Below, in pieces: positions 40,036-50,668 of a stretch of DNA of 64,000 nucleotides. Origin of the DNA: Adineta vaga (taxonomy: Eukaryota; Rotifera); contig CP075495.1 in NCBI GenBank assembly GCA_021613535.1, positions 8,122,001 to 8,186,000 of the forward strand, read 5' to 3'. The position numbers and the translations under genes were made by a program. The notes under the pieces were generated by a model. That model was not told the DNA's origin. It saw nothing but the letters and a program-made list of their open reading frames with translations, and ran no database searches. Every line of letters starts with the position of its first letter. Positions within the stretch are counted from its first letter, which is position 1.

Positions 40036-41384
40036 GGTTGAATAAAAAAATGAATGGTTTGCTTGAAAAGAAAAATGACAGTTTATTTTGTATTTCCTAT
40101 GTTAACTGTCGGTTAATATTTTTTTCCTTTTTTTCCTTTCCGTACCGTGATACATCAAACGTCATTGAAAAAGAAATTTAATTGCACATAATTTCGAATC
40201 TAATTTCATTATTGCAATAAACAAAAACTAAACGATTACCTTTTCATCACCCGAAAGATATTTTGCAACATGAAATCGAGTAAAACATGCGATTTCAACA
40301 TTAATAGATTAAAATGTAATTTGATTAAAGAGAAGATTAGTATTGTTTTAAAGGGTATGTGCATAAATCCTGTTACAAATGATCATAGCTAATTCATGTG
40401 ACCAGAACATTTCTTGTTCAACCAATAGAATAGGTTGTGATAAACCCAAATGCATCAGTGAATAATTTTTGTTGTTTTACGAAAGTAATCTGTATGACTA
40501 ATTGATAATATTACTAATAACAAAGACGAAGACTGAAAAGAATTTATTACTAACTTTTTTCTTTAATAGGCATGGTTTCATGTCGTTTTGCATGTCGCAA
40601 AACAATTATATAACTGTTTTTTTCTACTATTCAAGGAAAAAAATATGTAACCTTTCTACAACAATTGTGATTAATTTACAATTGTTGAAAGCGTTCACCT
40701 TCTAATATATCATGCGTTTTTCGTAATCATTAAACGACAGAATCAGAATTTTAAACATTCAAGCTTAAACAATATATGACCTTGTTTTTCCCATGATACT
40801 ATTTATGTATATGGATACATCGGCACAAAGTTTACGGTCAAGTGTAGTGTACGTACCTAAATTAAAAACATTGTTGAGCTATTCAGAAAACTGAATTGAA
40901 TATAAGTAGGGCAAAGAAAATATCTTATAACTTTAAAAGACGATTTGTTCTTCACTGAAATATCTGAGATTCCACTCTGGTACTCTTTATGAAATTAAAT
41001 AGTCAAGATATAAATGCCATGTCAATAAATATTCTATTTCCTTTTATATGAATAGTGGAAAATAATGACTATACTTGTTTTGTATAAAGATCTCTCTTTC
41101 TGGTATTATATAAAAACGAACTGTTTTAAACGTGAAATGAATTTAAATAAACAAAAAAGATAGAGACGAACAATAATAAGAATATAGGTAATTTTATTCA
41201 TAGTTACTGTATTTACATATGAGATAAATGCAAAGATTGTCTAGATTTTTCCAAGATATTTTTATCCATTTTACGTATAATATATCATTTCTTAGTGTTA
41301 GTTAAGAAATATATAAATATATATCGATTATTTAATCTCTTTCTTTTTATTATATACATGAAGATAGTATGAAAAAATAGATAA
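40036..41384. other. Gene-free AT-rich spacer
   Basis: 1.35 kb between protoglobin copies 3 and 4. No supported gene or repeat. Confidence 0.45.
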
Positions 41385-42029
41385 TCAATGAAACCAACAT
41401 TTAGACAAACTAGTTATTGGTACAGATGAAATATTCTTCTCTTTCACTGATATTCCATAATGCATGGTAAAAAAATCATTTTGTATCCAGAAAAATTTAT
41501 TAATTGCACTTAATGCATCTAATTTCTTCGTTTCATCAACTTTATCGGTATTCCAAATAATTCCAATAAAATTTGTTTCAAGAAATGATAATAATGTATT
41601 AATGTGTAGATAATCAACATTAATCGATGCTACACCACCATTCGTCGTATGAATTTCTCCTACACGAGATAAATATTGTAGAAATGTATCATTCCAATCA
41701 CGTTCAGTTAAAATACGTCCTAAATAAACGCTTAACATATCTTTTCGATAATTGACTTGAACAGATATTAATGTACTGCCAGTTTCTTTATTCGGACAAA
41801 ACTGTTCAAAACCATCGTGAGGTGAAAGAAAATAATTTCGTGTTATATCGTAGGAATATAACTTTTTATAGGCTTTTTCCACAATACTCGGCAGAAGTGG
41901 AATGATAATTGGAGCTAAAATATTAAGCATATTAATATCATCAGAAGTAAAATCGATACATTTTGTTATATAATCAAAACGATAACGTAAATTAGTAGTA
42001 AGTCGATGTCTATCGATGTGTTCACCCAT
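41385..42029 (-). CDS. Protoglobin-domain protein, copy 4 (CWFH C-terminus)
   Basis: Intronless. The frame opens at 42044, but alignment with the other copies (MSEHID, MTEHID, MAEHIE) favours the ATG at 42027-42029 (MGEHIDRHRL), giving 214 residues. More diverged: YLSRVGEIHTTNGG keeps the proximal His, and INVDYLHINTLLSFLE and NKFFWIQNDFFTMHY are conserved. The end SKCWFH has Cys at position -4. The acidic loop before RKDMLS is unlike copies 1-3. Confidence 0.88.
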   Translation of the reverse strand: MGEHIDRHRLTTNLRYRFDYITKCIDFTSDDINMLNILAPIIIPLLPSIVEKAYKKLYSYDITRNYFLSPHDGFEQFCPNKETGSTLISVQVNYRKDMLSVYLGRILTERDWNDTFLQYLSRVGEIHTTNGGVASINVDYLHINTLLSFLETNFIGIIWNTDKVDETKKLDALSAINKFFWIQNDFFTMHYGISVKEKNISSVPITSLSKCWFH

Positions 42030-43133
42030 TCTGATGTAATACAAAATGGTCTTAAATTTCTTAACAAAAAAATAGAATCTTCTTCTTTCTCCTTTCTACG
42101 TAGGCGATGAGAGACTTTATAGAAAGAAAAATCTGTTTTTCTCTTCTTCATAAAAGATCTTTGGAACTACTTCTTTGTCCCCTCAAGTCATCTTGATTAA
42201 GAAAACATAGTCATTATTTTCTATGATTTAATATATCCTTCTCTTTAATTACTAATTGTGTCTATTCATGTCATCTGTTTTCGTTCTAAAAAAAAAGCTA
42301 TTAAAAATGAATGATAGTTTTACTTTGATATGAAAAAAGACACGTTCATATTAAAAATAGTGCTTCAGATTCCATAAAATAGAATTCTAGTTAGAATATT
42401 ATATTGTTTCGACCAAAAGAAATCTACTGTTACGCCTCTTTACCTCGAATTGTCACTTATTCATTTTATTAAGAACGAATTTATCTGTAGAAAATCGTAA
42501 ATGATTATGTTTTAGAAATGTTTGAGCACATAATCAATGATCGAAAGAAAGTTAGTTATTATAAAATACAAATCCTGTTGATTTATCATACATGAAAAGT
42601 GAGGAGATCTATTGAAAAGAAGCATTGATGAAGAAGACGTTCTTGAGCAAGTCATAAATTGCGACTTTCGAATATTAATACCTAACCGCGTCATCAAAGT
42701 TTGATTTTATGAATAGAAAAGCAAAAGTATTATAATTCTGAGATTTCCGTGTGACTACATTTCAATAGTCGACTGAAAGTATTCTATTACTATTTCCATC
42801 TACATGATTGATTTTGATTATAAATGATATATTGAACAACTTTTTATTCTACATATATAATAGAAAACTATACAAAGACAAATATATTCAAGCTACTATA
42901 GGTAATATTTAATGGGTATGTAGCTTGAATGTATTTGTCTTGCATAGTTTTCTATTATGTATGTATAAATGGCCTTATTAGATTACAATGAATGTGAAAT
43001 TATACATGAAACAAAAAAGTTACCGAATATTTATCTGATATTAAAAAGCAAAACAAAAATTTTTTATGTTATATTTCGGACTCAAATCAGATTTAATTTA
43101 GATTGTCATTCAGAGTTGATTTTTACTATAGAT
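42030..43133. other. AT-rich spacer with a long hairpin
   Basis: 1.1 kb between protoglobin copies 4 and 5. Apart from the inverted repeat at 42851-42965, listed separately, nothing is recognised. Confidence 0.45.
42851..42965. repeat. 46-bp near-perfect inverted repeat (hairpin)
   Basis: Left arm 42851-42896 and right arm 42920-42965 are reverse complements apart from a few mismatches and a one-base bulge. They are separated by a 23-base spacer. The shared core reads TAGAAAACTAT and, nearer the loop, TTCAAGCTAC. It could be a MITE remnant, a small hairpin RNA precursor or a foldback element. It lies 169 bases downstream (3') of protoglobin copy 5. Confidence 0.85.
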
Positions 43134-43778
43134 TTATTTTGAGACATTTTTTGGTTTCTTTGGAATAGTATCATTGACATGCAAAGTCTTGGACAATAGT
43201 AGTCCATAATGCATTGTAAAGAAATTATTTTGTATCCAAAAAAATTTATTAACTGCACGTATACTCAGGCGTTTTTTATTCGTATCCATATTTTCTATAT
43301 TCCAAATTGTTTGAAGAATCAAATTTTCTAAATAACCAAGTAATGCATTGATATGAATATACTGAACATTAACTTCAGGTGGATTTTTATTATTTCCATG
43401 TAATTCTCCAACATGTGACAAATATTGTAAAAATGCATCATTCCATTCTGTTTGTATTAAAATACGTTTTAAATATATAGTTAACATATCTTTTCGAAAA
43501 TCGGTTTGTGCCGATATAACTGCATGATCAGCGTCGTTATTGATCGAAAAATTTTCGAAATTATCATTACGAAGAACAAAGTATTGTTTTGTTATGTCAA
43601 ATGAATATAATTTTTTATAAACTGTTTCAACAATAGATGGAATTTGTGGAAATAGAATTGGTGCTAATAAATTAAGTGCATTAATATCTTCTTTGGTGAA
43701 ATTAAGAAATTTGGCTATATAATCAAAATTATAACGAAGACTGTTCATAAGTCCAGTTCTATCAATATGTTCAGCCAT
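43134..43778 (-). CDS. Protoglobin-domain protein, copy 5 (no C-terminal Cys)
   Basis: Intronless. By alignment the start is the ATG at 43776-43778 (MAEHIDRTGL), not the first ATG at 43790, giving 214 residues. NFDYIAKFLNFTKEDI, PQIPSIVETVYKKLYSFD, RKDMLTIYLKRILIQTEW, YLSHVGELHG (proximal His retained), VNVQYIHINALLGYLEN and NKFFWIQNNFFTMHY. The usual WIQND is WIQNN here. The C-terminus PKKPKNVSK is basic and lacks Cys, so it is predicted to be soluble unlike its neighbours. It is the most upstream gene of the array. Confidence 0.88.
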   Translation of the reverse strand: MAEHIDRTGLMNSLRYNFDYIAKFLNFTKEDINALNLLAPILFPQIPSIVETVYKKLYSFDITKQYFVLRNDNFENFSINNDADHAVISAQTDFRKDMLTIYLKRILIQTEWNDAFLQYLSHVGELHGNNKNPPEVNVQYIHINALLGYLENLILQTIWNIENMDTNKKRLSIRAVNKFFWIQNNFFTMHYGLLLSKTLHVNDTIPKKPKNVSK

Positions 43779-45566
43779 TGGAATATGCAAGAAATTTGTT
43801 TTCAGTCGTCAAATGTAATGCTGTTCTTTTTTTTTATGTTGAATGATTACTTTCTTTATTATATTTTGTCAAATAAATAGTTTCTATCAAGTACATCTTC
43901 AAATATTTTTTTTCTTTTCTGACATGAATGATATTCATTAGTGTAGTCATGCAAAAAAGCCATGCAAGTCATAATGTGTAAAATGAGTGTATTTTGTGTG
44001 AATGTGCTAGATTAAATTCGTCACCGTATCGATTGAGAGACTATAATGATATAGTGTGATATGCACTTCAATAAATAATAATATAGGAACAAACTATTTT
44101 AAAATTAGTAATAGGACACTTTTAGAAAGTCATTTAACAGATTGTTAATGTACTTTCCTTAAGAAATCAAGTCACAATTGAAAATTAAAGTATAAGAAGA
44201 GCTAACTAGCAACAATATAACGTCCGTCTGCTATTGTATCACATAAAATAGTATTTGGTATTTATTGTGTTATTGTTATCTTGTTATTGCATGTCTCTAT
44301 TTTGTGAATGAGAGTAGTGGAATTCTTGATGCATCTCTATAGTAATACGTACTATTTCACTGGAAAATACTATATTTTAAACAATCGTGACTAACATACG
44401 TACGGTTAACAAAATACAGAAACTCTACAAAACAAGAAGTGCGAGGAGAAGAGTGAAAGAAATATGTCATGCGCGCAAATATCTGTAAACTATCGGTTCG
44501 ATTAGACAATCAGTTATCACGATATAGCTGAATACAGAACATGTTACTATGCCATTGTTCTTCGTTTATTTTATTGAATGTTAGAGAGTAAAAGAAACGA
44601 AAAATCAATTTGATACACTAATGATGATCTTCATAACTTTGTTGTTTTTTGTCACAGTTTGCAAGTATTGAGCCAAATCGATACCGTTATATAGTTTGGT
44701 ATGTTTATAAATATGATCACATATACAGTTTGATAAAGATGAAGGAAAAGCACGAAATATGGGAATACCAATAAAGTCTGATGATAATGGAATCGATCGA
44801 ATAAAGTAAGTGACTATGTTTTAAGGATCTATGAGACTGTCGACAAAATAAAATTCCAATATCCTTACCTTTAAATCACATGCAAATGAAACGATAAAAT
44901 ATTTGTAGAAAAACTGAATAAAATAAAATATCTTGCATTTGTTATATCCCAGTAAAATATGGGGAATAGAACTAAATTTCAAGAAGAATATGTTGCAGTC
45001 ACTAAATTTATGATTATTTTTGTATGTATCTTTTCTTTGACTATCCAAAGTAACATCTACAAGAATCAGAAATAATAATCATTATTACTATTGGACGAAT
45101 TTTCATTGACAAAATCTATTAATTACGCAACAATCAATTGATTAATTAGTTTTATAAAATCGTCTTTGCTAATTCATATAAAAATAACAAGAGAAATATT
45201 TCAGTTTGCACAAAAAATGATAAAACACAATAATATTATGAATAGGAAAGTCATAATCTTCTTATACAAATGTTTTGTAAGTTAGAATAGCATTTTCTTG
45301 AATTGTTTTCCTCTTCTATAAAAAGAAGTACAAAGAATACATTTTCCAATGGATATTTAAAAAGTATAAATATTATCAGTTGAATTGTAGATTGACAGCT
45401 CAAGTAAAATAGTAATGCTCTTATAGTACAAAGAAATTCGTGAATCATTATACATCCTATTGCAATCATTCCTATTAATTGAAGATGCATTCTTTGTTCT
45501 TGATCAAATTCATTGAAGCATATAACAAATTAGTAATATACCGTATTTTAGGATTAGAACAAATAA
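43779..45566. promoter_or_regulatory. Divergent spacer, protoglobin array to PIP kinase
   Basis: 1.8 kb with promoters for copy 5 (minus) and the PIP kinase (plus) by position. AT-rich, no supported gene. A TTTTAG lies about 20 bases before the kinase ATG and may be a splice acceptor. Confidence 0.4.
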
Positions 45567-47144
45567 ATGGACAATCAACATAATCCAATAAATACTACTA
45601 ACGTAGTTGAAGGTTTATATAGTTATGATTATTGGAATCCATTGAATTCTCACATTGCATCTTATATAAAATCTCCAATTCAATTGAATTTTATTAGTTC
45701 AAAAACATCAGTAATTGGTCGTTCATTACGTCATGCTATTGTTGATTTACTGGATCATATCTTGCGAGAACCCTATGAATATGTTGAGAATGAGACTACT
45801 GTTATGGGTACTGAACATCGTTTATATCATTCCCGTCGTTATATTTTCAAATCAAATGCAAATGAACTTCAATGTTCTGAGGTGATGAGTGATAGTCATA
45901 TTGAATTTGACATAAGTTCTTTAGCTCCAACTGTTTTCTATCAAATACGTGAAGATATTGGTATTTCGAATAAAAGTTTTCGTCAATCATTTTCTCAACA
46001 GCATTTAAAAGATTTTACTAATCCAGGTAAAAGTGGTTCATTAATGTATAAAACATTCGATGAATTATTTATTTTAAAAACATTACGTGAATATGAAGCA
46101 CGTTTATTACTACAAATTCTATCTGGTTATCATTTACAATTATCTCAACGTGCAACCATATTAAATCGTTATGTTGGCTTATATTCCATACGTTCTCCAA
46201 CATGGTTATCTTCTACCGAAGTTTATATCGTAGTTATGGCTAATGTATTTACACCATCATTACAAATTAATGAAATATTTGATTTAAAAGGTTCAACAAT
46301 GAAACGAAAACTAGTTGGCCATTTATCAGTAGATAAATTACATAAATTAAAAGATGTTGATTTTACAGATTTATATCCCAATGGAATACTTATTCCATCA
46401 AATATCTATCATCGATTACATTTAGTAATATCAAATGATATTAAAGTTTTAAGAAAGCTACAAATTACTGATTTCTCCTTGATACTTGGTATTAAACATT
46501 TGGATGTGACAAATGATGATCTTATACAAAAACGACCATCAGCAGGTTTAGCAGCACTTTTTCATCTTAGTCAGAAACTTGCGTTAATGCCAATAAATAA
46601 ACTTCGTCTTCATGATACATCATTAAGTGCTTCAGTAGATTTAACATCTCTACCAACTTCATATTTGAAACCATTAAAAATGCTTGGTGAAAAGACTGAT
46701 GAAAATCTATATTATGATAAAAATGAAATTGCGTGTAGAACTCTACCAATACCTGGCATTATAAATCGAAGTAATCAACGTGTTTATCTGTATTTCGCTA
46801 TCATCGATATACTTCAAACCTATGATTGTATGAAATCTATGGAACATTTGATTAAAAAAATAACTGATCCTAATCGACGTCTACAATATTCTGTTATAGA
46901 TTCACATGAATATGAGAAACGAATTATGAAGTTTTTATTTGAATCAGTCTTTATCAATGCTGGTGATAGTTTTCCATGGTATAGCATTCGGACCAGCACA
47001 TCTGTTGCAAATAATGATAATAATAGTATCAAAGTCGAAGAAAAAAACATAACTATTCAGAAACAAAATACTAACTGTACTGATGAACAATCAATTGAAT
47101 GCGTCAACTTGTCTACAAACAACACTGTTGAACTTCGTTTGTAA
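45567..47144 (+). CDS. Phosphatidylinositol phosphate kinase (PIP5K-like), intronless
   Basis: Single open frame of 525 residues. Lipid-kinase motifs in order: glycine-rich loop GKSGSLMYKT (about residue 154) followed by LFILKTL with the ATP-binding Lys, EIFDLKGST, TDFSLILGI (human MDYSLLL, catalytic Asp present), YFAIIDILQTYD with the metal-binding Asp, then EHLIKKI and the activation-loop/C-lobe end SVIDSHEYEKRIMKFL. These place it with PIP4K/PIP5K enzymes that make PI(4,5)P2. Tight matches to ILQTYD and KKLEH-type sequence suggest a type I relative, but it is divergent, with a short activation loop. No introns, unlike other conserved genes here, so a retrocopy origin is plausible. Acts at membranes; substrate preference unknown. 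Confidence 0.85.
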   Translation: MDNQHNPINTTNVVEGLYSYDYWNPLNSHIASYIKSPIQLNFISSKTSVIGRSLRHAIVDLLDHILREPYEYVENETTVMGTEHRLYHSRRYIFKSNANELQCSEVMSDSHIEFDISSLAPTVFYQIREDIGISNKSFRQSFSQQHLKDFTNPGKSGSLMYKTFDELFILKTLREYEARLLLQILSGYHLQLSQRATILNRYVGLYSIRSPTWLSSTEVYIVVMANVFTPSLQINEIFDLKGSTMKRKLVGHLSVDKLHKLKDVDFTDLYPNGILIPSNIYHRLHLVISNDIKVLRKLQITDFSLILGIKHLDVTNDDLIQKRPSAGLAALFHLSQKLALMPINKLRLHDTSLSASVDLTSLPTSYLKPLKMLGEKTDENLYYDKNEIACRTLPIPGIINRSNQRVYLYFAIIDILQTYDCMKSMEHLIKKITDPNRRLQYSVIDSHEYEKRIMKFLFESVFINAGDSFPWYSIRTSTSVANNDNNSIKVEEKNITIQKQNTNCTDEQSIECVNLSTNNTVELRL

Positions 47145-47246
47145 ACATTTATTGTATATTTGTATATTTACAAAAAAAGATAATATATATATATAAGAAA
47201 GTATATATATAATCATTTTTTCTATAGCTTTCTGATTTATTTTTAC

Positions 47247-47684
47247 TTAAAAATTTGCTGGCTTGTATCCTTGTCTAAGACAATGAATAAAAACTATACT
47301 AGCTAAGATGCCAAATATTCGTAAGACGAGTTCAGTCGTTCGTATGAGAATACATTCTGTACGTGATGAATATCGTCCCATGCTTATAATTTCTATAATA
47401 CTTTTTGCCAATGCTAATGTCAGAATACAAATTAATATTAGTACAGATATAATAGACATTTTCGTACGACAATACCATAGAGCTAATGTAGCATAGACAA
47501 CATATAGAATCATAAATATACCAAGAATAATGAGAAGAATTGAATCATATGTTGGACGAAAATGTGATAGTAAACCAGATATACCTTGAATAATATATTC
47601 ATAGATACCAGTTGAAATAACTTGACCATAGAATAAGGTGAGAATGATTTGAAGCCATCGTACTGAACGACTATTTTCAGCCAT
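47247..47684 (-). CDS. Hypothetical four-TM membrane protein
   Basis: Intronless, 145 residues from the ATG at 47682-47684 (MAENSRSVRW). An upstream in-frame ATG at 47711 would add nine residues. Four hydrophobic helices are visible: IILTLFYGQVISTGIYEYI, ILLIILGIFMILYVVYATL, ISVLILICILTLALAKSII, and VLRIFGILASIVFIHCL. A Lys/Arg-flanked loop (YCRTKM) separates helices 2 and 3. Overall MARVEL- or tetraspan-like, without a diagnostic motif. Converges with the PIP kinase, leaving 102 bases between stops. Confidence 0.65.
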   Translation of the reverse strand: MAENSRSVRWLQIILTLFYGQVISTGIYEYIIQGISGLLSHFRPTYDSILLIILGIFMILYVVYATLALWYCRTKMSIISVLILICILTLALAKSIIEIISMGRYSSRTECILIRTTELVLRIFGILASIVFIHCLRQGYKPANF

Positions 47685-49463
47685 TGTATGACTGTCAAAG
47701 AGAAAGACCAACTAAAAAGAATATTAATATAATATTGTCTTGCTTTTCACTTGCAAAAAATCTGTTACCATATATTTGTATGGGGGTGGATTATAAATTA
47801 TGTATAAAGTTATGTACATATCTTCCACTATATTATCCAAGATATAAAACACCTGACTTTCACTGCTATAATCAGATTAACTATCATTGATCGTCGATAA
47901 TTTGTTCGGGAATCTTTAGATCTTTAACTTGTTTTTGACATAATTTAATAAAGAATTATTCATTGATGATCAATTTTTCGTCACCGAACGTTAGTTTAGA
48001 TAACAAATTAAAAAAAATTAAACTTCTCATTCTCTATCATTGTATAAATGTATTTGAATTAAAAATCATTTCAGTATTGTTAACGAAAAATAGCAATGAG
48101 AAAAAGGAGATAAAACATTTTATATTTTTGTACAAAAATAGACGGAACTAGAAATATCATTTGATAAAAAAATAATGCTGGTTTATATCCATTATTGAAT
48201 CATTGTCAATCCATGCTGTGTAAACGAAGGAAATTCTACCAAAAGAATAATATATTTATACACATTTTAGAATTGATTGTTCATGAATAAAGATCAATAT
48301 CGAAAGACCATAACTAAACAGACGAACTTTAATTATTCATATTGATTCGTCATATATATTCGCGTTGTTACTGAAGACTAAAAAGAAAATCAATTTAATA
48401 AATTATTCATCAAATCGTGATTTTTCTGTAACATCAATTCTAATTTACTTCACCAGCCTCCATTGTACAAACTACTTGATTAGAATATTCGGTCATCAAT
48501 AAATAAATGTCTGTTTGTATAGATTTTCCAACATATATCAAATCAAAGCAATGCTCAATGGTTAGAAGATTTAACCAAATAGCATTTTCATATTTCTACA
48601 AAAGTTCAGTAGTATACTTATTGAATCTAAACCAAATAAAAATAGAAGAAAATGACATATAAATGATAAATCAAATTCACAAGATTAATCTATATATTTG
48701 CCCTTCAACTAGAAACGAGGGTTCGCTAACATATAATAAATTCATAACGAAAATAAATGTTCTTTGAATTTTATTCTAAGGACAACAATTTTGCGAGTCC
48801 TCAATGAATAATTAACATTGCAAAATATGCGCAGGAATAGTTGACCTAGGAATATATTTTCTGAGTACATTAGCATCTGTTTCGGGTCAAGATAAGTTCT
48901 CGGGTCAAAAAAATGTAAAACATCGAACGTATTCAGTATCTCATAATTCATCCTATATTAGTACTGTTCTTACCTACGAAACATTTCATTCTTGAGAACC
49001 GATCTGTAACTATCCACTCGACTGAACCCATGTTTTCTTTTTGTTTCAAATTTCTCAAACTGATCATATTCATTTATTTTTCTATAATAAACTGAAAATG
49101 ACAAGTGAAATAATGATAATAATACCGAACCTGTTCTCTCTTCATTCATTGTTCTACATAACATGTTTGAGAATAATTTCTTTTTAATCAAGAATTTATT
49201 ATATAACATGAATAATAAACAAAACAAATGTAAACCATCATACGCTGTAAGATTTTTGTGTTGTTATAGCGATGATGATGTAAAGATAATATTTCGTGAC
49301 ATGTTGATAAATAAAAAAAGAGAAAGAGAAGAAACAGAGAGACAAGCATCTATCATTGTAGATATGCGCACACATGAACAATAAGATATTAGTATACAAA
49401 GACGACAATAATTGATTTGTTTTTTTTTTCTGCATAATGTCATTATTGTTATTAATTAATTAA
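47685..49463. other. Gene-free AT-rich region
   Basis: 1.8 kb with no supported gene. Contains the promoter of the four-TM gene at the low end and the 3' UTR of CHTOP at the high end, with ATTA repeats at 49451-49466 overlapping the CHTOP stop. Confidence 0.45.
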
Positions 49464-50668
49464 TTAAACTGCATTCATGTCAACTGAATCGGTATCAAGT
49501 TTGGTTTGGGCCATATATTTTTCTAGATCATTATCAAGAGTTTCTTTTGAAACATTTCTGTTATTATTAGAATTATTATTTCGATTGTTAAATCGACCAT
49601 TACCACGACCGCGTGAAAATCCTCTATTACCACGACCACGATCACCGCCTCCACGACCACCACCACCACCACCACGGCCTCGGTTTGGTCTAATGAAATT
49701 AAAAACGAATTCTTTTGATTTCTAATCATTGAAAATCTATTACCTATTGCCAAAACGTCGACCTTGATTATTATAATTATTATTATTTCCACGTCTTTGA
49801 AATCCACCAAATCGGCCACCAGTATTATTGTTTATAAAACCACGTTTTCGTGAATGAAATATTCGTGCTAATAAAATAATAATGCATTTATAGACATCCA
49901 TAGATATTGTTCAACATACTTCCAACTCGACCTTGGACGCCAAGTCGTACACCCATTCCACTTTGTCCACCGAATAGATAAGAATTAGCACCACCGCCAC
50001 CGCCGCGTCTACGATTACCAAAACTAAGTCGTTGAAAAACACGTGGTGTTCGAGGAGCTGTAAATGGACGATTTCCAATAGCATTATTGTCCATACCACG
50101 TCGATAATTGATACTTCTCTAAAGCATATTGTTAAATATAAAATAAAAATCCGAAGAGCATCTCATGAGAAATTTTCTGACTAATGACTATTATTGTAAC
50201 TTTGAAAAACGATTGAATCTTGATAAAGATAAAATTGAATCATAATGACATTGAGAGATGATGCTGACGAAATGATTGTTAAATAGAATATATTTTTAAT
50301 CGATGCTATACGATTCTTTCATTTTCATGATTAGGAACAGTCGGAGAAAAAGTCCTTTATTTATATACCCTTGATGACATTCAGCAATGAGTTTTTGTAA
50401 AGAATAAATGTATACCTTTTTAAGACGATTAGCAATGTTTAATGTTGCCGATCGTTTATTTGCAAATAAATCTTGACGAGTTTGTGGAATAATAACATTC
50501 GTTTGTTGCTGAATACGAGGTGTTGGAGGTACATGTTTAGCAATTTCGCCAAATCTATGTTATAAATATTGAATGATATCAATCTGTTTTGAAATAATAT
50601 TTCTCTACATACCTTTGATCAAGTGATAATTTAGTTGCTGATTTTAAAATAATTTTACCCGTAATCAT
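49464..50668 (-). CDS. CHTOP: CHTOP homologue, RGG-rich mRNA export/chromatin protein
   Basis: Arginine-methylated nuclear protein that binds the TREX complex and chromatin (family knowledge). Five exons fit in phase (50613-50668, 50416-50554, 49920-50118, 49744-49867, 49464-49689), giving 247 residues, almost the human length (248). The N-terminus KIILKSATKLSLDQRFGEI matches human VVLKSTTKMSLNERF. The centre is Gly/Arg-rich (NRRRGGGGGANSY, RGRGGGGGGRGGGDRGRG), substrates for PRMT1. The C-terminus LDNDLEKYMAQTK is the FOP C-terminal repeat motif (human LDNQLDAYMSKTK). Only one such repeat is present instead of two. Asn-rich stretches replace some RG repeats. Confidence 0.9.

Noticed and set aside
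33263-43790. Bacterial contamination as the source of the protoglobin genes
   Set aside because: They share base composition with their neighbours, there is no bacterial operon layout, and the contig passes through to intron-bearing animal genes on both sides.
49523-49819. 98-residue frame rich in Ile/Val
   Set aside because: Alternate-frame reading of the CHTOP RGG/Asn-rich exons.
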